DNA of 17,813 bases from JABCYV01 sp035512155 (GTDB lineage: Bacteria > Acidobacteriota > Terriglobia > Terriglobales > Acidobacteriaceae). Positions 14,145-17,813 of this stretch are shown here, piece after piece; positions within the stretch are counted from its first letter, which is position 1, and every line of letters begins with the position of its first letter. The notes under the pieces are model-generated. The model saw nothing but the letters and a program-made list of their open reading frames with translations. It made no database searches and had not been told where the DNA came from. The stretch spans positions 1 to 17,813 of the forward strand of contig DATKEN010000102.1 in assembly GCA_035512155.1 (NCBI GenBank). Direction: 5' to 3'. A program made the position numbers and the translations under genes.

Positions 14145-15788
14145 TTATTTGCTCCCTTTTGCGCTATCCGAAGCGAGCTGCGCGGCATTCATGTTTGCGT
14201 CAGCGGATGGAAGCTGATCCCCGGGCTTGACGGACGCGTTGACCGCGCCACTGGTCCCCGGATAGCCGGGACGAACCGTTTGCACAATCTGATTCACCGG
14301 CTGCTCGAGTATCTGGAAAAATGGCTTGGGATACAGGCCAATCCAGAACGCAATAATGAGCAAGGGCGCGAAGGTCAGCATTTCGCGCGGCGTTAGGTCG
14401 TGCAATTTTTCATTCTTGGGATTGGTTACTGTCCCGAAGAACACGCGCTGGTACAGCCACAACAAGTAGGCAGCTGCCAAAATCACGCCGGGCACGGCCC
14501 AGGCTGCCCACTTCCAGTTCTCCATGAACGTGCCCTGGAGGATAGTGAACTCGCCGACGAAGCCGTTCAGTAGCGGAAGCCCCATCGACGACAGGAACAT
14601 GATCATCGTGATCGTGGCGTACACGGGCATGACATTCGAGATGCCGCCGTATTCCGAAATTTCGCGGGTATGCCGCCGCTCATAGAGAATGCCAACAATC
14701 AAGAACAGCGCGCCGGTTGAGATACCGTGGTTGATCTGCTGCAACACCGAACCGCTCAGCCCCAATGGGGTCAGGGCAAAGATTCCCAAGGTGCAGAAGC
14801 CGAGATGGCTGACCGATGAGTACGCGACCAGCCTCTTCATGTCCTTCTGCATCAGTGAGACCAAGGCGCCGTAGATGATGCCCACGATGGAGAGGCCTAT
14901 CATCCAGCCGCGGACGGTCACATTTAAGAAGGTGGCTGAGTTGGTTATTACCTGGGGGAAGAATGGCAACGAGAAACGCACAAAGCCGTAAGTCCCCATT
15001 TTCAGCAGAACACCGGCCAGGATGACTGAGCCCGCGGTAGGAGCTTCGACGTGAGCGTCCGGCAGCCAGGTGTGGAAGGGGAACATCGGCACCTTAATGG
15101 CAAAGCCGAGGAAGAATGCCACGAACAGCCAGATGGCATAGTGGAAAGGAATCTGCGGCGCCGTTTTGTAAAGTTCAGGGATGGAAAAGGTATATGTTCC
15201 GGTAGCGGCATGGTGGTGGAAATAGAGGAACAGAATTCCCAGCAGCATCAGCACCGAGCCAAACAGCGTGTAAAGAAAGAATTTAATGGCGGCATAAAGC
15301 TTGCGCGGGCCGCCCCAGATGCCGATTAGCAGATACATGGGCACCAGCATGGCTTCCCAGAAAACAAAGAACAGAAAGAAATCGAGCGACATGAAGACGC
15401 CCAGCATGCCGGTCTGCAGCACCAGAAACCAGATGTAGTATTCCTTCACCCGAGTTTCGATGGCGGTCCAGGAGGACAGAATTGAGATCCAGCCGAGCAG
15501 CGTGGTCAGCATGATCAACAGAAACGAGATGCCATCAATGCCCAGGTTGTAGCCGGCACCGATCGAAGGAATCCAGTTGTTGGGCGTGCCCTCCATGAAC
15601 TTAAAGCCGGGTTCGAAGCGCTGCGCCCAGAACATGGGCACGAGCGGTATGGAGACCAGTAATCCGGCGAGAGCAAAAATGTTCGCGATCCAACGAATGG
15701 CGTCTTTGTTCTCCTTGGGTACAAAAAGGAGAACGATAGCGCCGAGCAGCGGCGTGAACAGAATAATCGAGAGAATATGACTTTGCAT
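14145..15788 (-). CDS. nuoM: NADH-quinone oxidoreductase subunit M
   Basis: This 547-residue antiporter-like subunit of complex I carries the signature FFVFWEAMLVPMYLLIGIWG (helix 5, E145) and the broken-helix segment IKVPMFPFHTWLPDAHVEAP with K232; these match E144 and K234 of E. coli NuoM, both needed for proton pumping. MKRLVAYSSVSHLGF is also conserved. About 14 membrane helices are expected. The C-terminus continues for some 40 polar residues (after QTVRPGYPG) that typical NuoM proteins lack. The ATG at 15788 has no clear ribosome binding site; a strong hairpin ends 14 bases upstream (on the transcript). It abuts nuoN with no spacer. Confidence 0.97.
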   Translation of the reverse strand: MQSHILSIILFTPLLGAIVLLFVPKENKDAIRWIANIFALAGLLVSIPLVPMFWAQRFEPGFKFMEGTPNNWIPSIGAGYNLGIDGISFLLIMLTTLLGWISILSSWTAIETRVKEYYIWFLVLQTGMLGVFMSLDFFLFFVFWEAMLVPMYLLIGIWGGPRKLYAAIKFFLYTLFGSVLMLLGILFLYFHHHAATGTYTFSIPELYKTAPQIPFHYAIWLFVAFFLGFAIKVPMFPFHTWLPDAHVEAPTAGSVILAGVLLKMGTYGFVRFSLPFFPQVITNSATFLNVTVRGWMIGLSIVGIIYGALVSLMQKDMKRLVAYSSVSHLGFCTLGIFALTPLGLSGSVLQQINHGISTGALFLIVGILYERRHTREISEYGGISNVMPVYATITMIMFLSSMGLPLLNGFVGEFTILQGTFMENWKWAAWAVPGVILAAAYLLWLYQRVFFGTVTNPKNEKLHDLTPREMLTFAPLLIIAFWIGLYPKPFFQILEQPVNQIVQTVRPGYPGTSGAVNASVKPGDQLPSADANMNAAQLASDSAKGSK

Positions 15789-15802
15789 TTTTCAGTCCGT
15801 TA

Positions 15803-15846
15803 CGCGGGCGAGGCTTGCACTGAGCCAAGCCGAAGTGGCGCCCGTG
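15803..15846. repeat. Double-stem palindrome between nuoL and nuoM
   Basis: An outer stem, CGGGCG (15805-15810) with CGCCCG (15839-15844), can be extended by a G-U and a C-G pair. It encloses an inner stem, GGCTTG (15812-15817) with CAAGCC (15826-15831), with an eight-base loop. The unit fills most of the 69-base gap, from 12 bases after the nuoL stop to 14 bases before the nuoM start. No T-run follows, so it is not a normal terminator. The form fits a REP-like intergenic repeat or an mRNA-stabilising hairpin; I see no second copy in the window. Confidence 0.6.
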
Positions 15847-15857
15847 CCACACAAACC

Positions 15858-17813
15858 TCAACGCCAAGCGAAATAAGCGACAAATCCCACCAGCCCGGCC
15901 ACCATTACCAGCGCATACCACTGCACCAATCCCCACTGCAGCAGGCGCGCTGGATAAGAAAGCATCCGCGACAAAATTGCCGGGCCGTTAACTAACACCC
16001 CATCAATCGCCCACTTATCCCACCAGTTCGAAATCGTGCCGGAGAGGCGAGTCATCCACCCTGCTGCGTTGACCGTGCCGTCGATCACGTGCGTGTCAAA
16101 CCATGAGGAAGCCTCGCCTAAACCCATGACGCCGAGGCGGACATCCCCCACTTTGCGCCGTCCCGTGAAGGCGTAGTCATAGGCTTCATCCACGTAATAT
16201 TTGTTGAGCAGCGTCGTATATAGCGGCGGCACGGCCTCGGAAATGGGTTCAAGGTATCCCTTGTCGGCATTGCGATAAGAACGCCAGGCCAAACCCCAGC
16301 CAACTATCGCCGCGCCCACCGAGAGGAACATCAGCCCATATTCGATCGGGGTCGTGTGTTCTTCTTCTTTCCTCCCAGCGGCAAGCTGACCTGCCTTTCC
16401 TTCCTCTTGAAAAACTGCCGCCTCTCGCGCAAATACTGGGTCTAAAAACTTGGCAAAGTGATCGGAGCCACCCAGGCTGTGCGGCCATCCCAGCCATCCC
16501 GCGCCGACCGCGCAGACTGCAAGAACCACCAGCGGCCCCGTCATCGATTTCGGCGATTCGTGGATGTGATGCTCGATCTCGTGGCTCATCCGGGGCTTGC
16601 CATGGAAGGTCAGGAACATCAGCCGGAACATATAGAACGCGGTCATCAGCGCCGTGATGAACCCAATGAACCAGAGCAACCGGTAGGCGCCGCCCTCCGA
16701 CGACCAGGCCTGCCATAGGATTTCGTCTTTCGAGAAAAATCCGGCGAAGGGCGGGATGCCAGCTATGGCAAAGGTCGCGATGAACATTGTCCAGTGGGTA
16801 ATGGGGATGCGCCGGTGCAGGTCGCCCATGTTGCGCATGTCCTGCTCGCCGCTCAAGGCGTGAATCACAGATCCTGAACCCAGGAACAGCAGTGCCTTGA
16901 AGAAAGCATGAGTGAATACATGGAATACGCCGGCGGAAAATGCGCCCACGCCCAAAGCAAGGAACATGTATCCCAGCTGGGAAACGGTCGAATAAGCGAG
17001 CACGCGCTTGATATCGTTTTGAACCAGTCCGATCGAAGCAGCAAACAATGCGGTGAGCGCCCCGATAATCGCTACCGTCTTCATCGAAGTTGGCGCCAGC
17101 ACGAACAACGCGTTCGATCGCGCCACCATGTACACCCCCGCCGTGACCATGGTGGCGGCGTGGATGAGAGCGGAAACCGGCGTGGGTCCTTCCATGGCGT
17201 CGGGCAGCCAGACGTAGAGAGGAATCTGGGCTGACTTGCCGCACGCCCCCACGAACAGGAGCAGAGTCGCCGCAGTGATGATGGGATCACCGATGGCGAA
17301 GTGTCCGCTGCGCGCCAGGTGCGTCACTTCGGTAAAGCGCAGCGAACCAAAATACCAGGCGATGGTAAACATGCCGAGCAGGAAGCCGGCGTCTCCGATG
17401 CGATTCACAATGAATGCTTTGTTCGCGGCAGTGCTCGCCGAGTGCCGTTGAAAGTAGAATCCGATCAGCAGATAAGAGCAGAGGCCGACGCCTTCCCATC
17501 CTACAAACATCAGCGCGTAGTTGTTCCCCAAAATCAGCATCAGCATGGAGAACATGAACAAGTTCAGGTATCCGAAGAAGCGGTAATACCCCCCTTCGTG
17601 AGCCATGTAACCAGTCGAATAGATGTGGATCAGCGCACCGACGCCGGTCACGAATAGCAGCCAGATACCGGAGAGCGGATCGAGCAAGAAACCCACGTCT
17701 GCTTTGAATGGCGCAGGCGTGCCGTCATGTTTGACGTAATTCATTTGGCCAGTGTCGGTTCCCAGCCAGGTGTAAATAATGGTCTGATAAGGCTTGCCCG
17801 GGTTGTCATGCGC
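15858..17813 (-). CDS. nuoL: NADH-quinone oxidoreductase subunit L, 5' end outside window
   Basis: The visible 651 codons are the central and C-terminal part of the distal antiporter-like subunit of complex I. The frame stays open through the ATG at 17744 to the window edge (IIYTWLGTDTGQ precedes it), so the true start lies beyond. Signatures: LDPLSGIWLLFVTGVGALIHIYS, MFVGWEGVGLCSYLLIGFY (helix-5 Glu), GACGKSAQIPLYVWLPDAMEGPTPVSALIHAATMVTAGVY in two parts with the broken-helix Lys, and DIKRVLAYSTVSQLGYM. Near the C-terminus a charged stretch (FQEEGKAGQLAAGRKEEEH) and the long lateral-helix region precede a last hydrophobic helix. The protein is likely over 700 residues, longer than E. coli NuoL (613). 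It is the first gene of the cluster visible here; the promoter is outside the window. Confidence 0.96.
   Translation of the reverse strand, partial: AHDNPGKPYQTIIYTWLGTDTGQMNYVKHDGTPAPFKADVGFLLDPLSGIWLLFVTGVGALIHIYSTGYMAHEGGYYRFFGYLNLFMFSMLMLILGNNYALMFVGWEGVGLCSYLLIGFYFQRHSASTAANKAFIVNRIGDAGFLLGMFTIAWYFGSLRFTEVTHLARSGHFAIGDPIITAATLLLFVGACGKSAQIPLYVWLPDAMEGPTPVSALIHAATMVTAGVYMVARSNALFVLAPTSMKTVAIIGALTALFAASIGLVQNDIKRVLAYSTVSQLGYMFLALGVGAFSAGVFHVFTHAFFKALLFLGSGSVIHALSGEQDMRNMGDLHRRIPITHWTMFIATFAIAGIPPFAGFFSKDEILWQAWSSEGGAYRLLWFIGFITALMTAFYMFRLMFLTFHGKPRMSHEIEHHIHESPKSMTGPLVVLAVCAVGAGWLGWPHSLGGSDHFAKFLDPVFAREAAVFQEEGKAGQLAAGRKEEEHTTPIEYGLMFLSVGAAIVGWGLAWRSYRNADKGYLEPISEAVPPLYTTLLNKYYVDEAYDYAFTGRRKVGDVRLGVMGLGEASSWFDTHVIDGTVNAAGWMTRLSGTISNWWDKWAIDGVLVNGPAILSRMLSYPARLLQWGLVQWYALVMVAGLVGFVAYFAWR

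Noticed and set aside
16249..17244. 331-codon minus-strand frame inside nuoL
   Set aside because: Arg/His-rich out-of-frame shadow of the clearly conserved NuoL reading frame.
17742..17744. ATG as the start of nuoL
   Set aside because: The frame continues upstream to the window edge with NuoL-like sequence (IIYTWLGTDTGQ), so this is an internal methionine.

Overview
The window reads as chromosomal DNA of an Acidobacteriota bacterium, probably of the Koribacter/Terriglobia type. This is an inference from gene content: a Ser/Thr kinase fused to a TolB-like propeller, a HEAT-repeat protein with a PilZ-like C-terminus, an M48 protease of the acidobacterial type, and nuoLMN running directly into F0 ATP synthase genes. 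No rRNA, tRNA, CRISPR array, integrase or transposase was seen.

Left part (1-7014, all genes on the minus strand). The first 13 codons of a gene leave the window at the left edge. Then come a transmembrane Ser/Thr kinase with a TolB/WD40-like sensor domain (360-2996) behind a near-consensus promoter that predicts an almost leaderless mRNA, a small outer-membrane beta-barrel protein (3202-3720) with its own terminator, a secreted M48 metallopeptidase (4001-5293), and a fusion of a polyphosphate-binding CHAD domain to a Ppx/GppA-type HD domain (5419-7014).

Middle part (7015-10717, plus strand). A short island at 7092-7801 looks like the broken C-terminal end of a polymorphic toxin followed at once by a candidate immunity gene. 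The toxin reading frame is interrupted at a run of five G; one more G would restore it. Next is a large HEAT/PilZ-like protein (7924-10653) whose conserved N-terminus lies upstream of every canonical start codon. It is best explained by an ATT start at 7924 placed six bases after AGGAG. A bidirectional terminator at 10684-10717 separates it from the convergent bioenergetic operon.

Right part (10737-17813, minus strand). In transcription order: nuoL (cut by the window edge), nuoM, nuoN, atpZ, an atpI-like gene, atpB and atpE, tightly packed and ending at the shared terminator. Proton-pumping subunits of respiratory complex I and the membrane sector of ATP synthase thus appear to be made from one transcript, with atpF/H/A/G/D/C expected elsewhere. 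The c subunit carries a cleavable-looking signal peptide and several residues used for Na+ binding in other c-rings. A double-stem palindrome sits between nuoL and nuoM.

The points most worth a second look are the orphan toxin/immunity remnant, the ATT start, the leaderless kinase promoter, the CHAD-HD fusion with its histidine-spaced linker, and the nuo-atp fusion operon.
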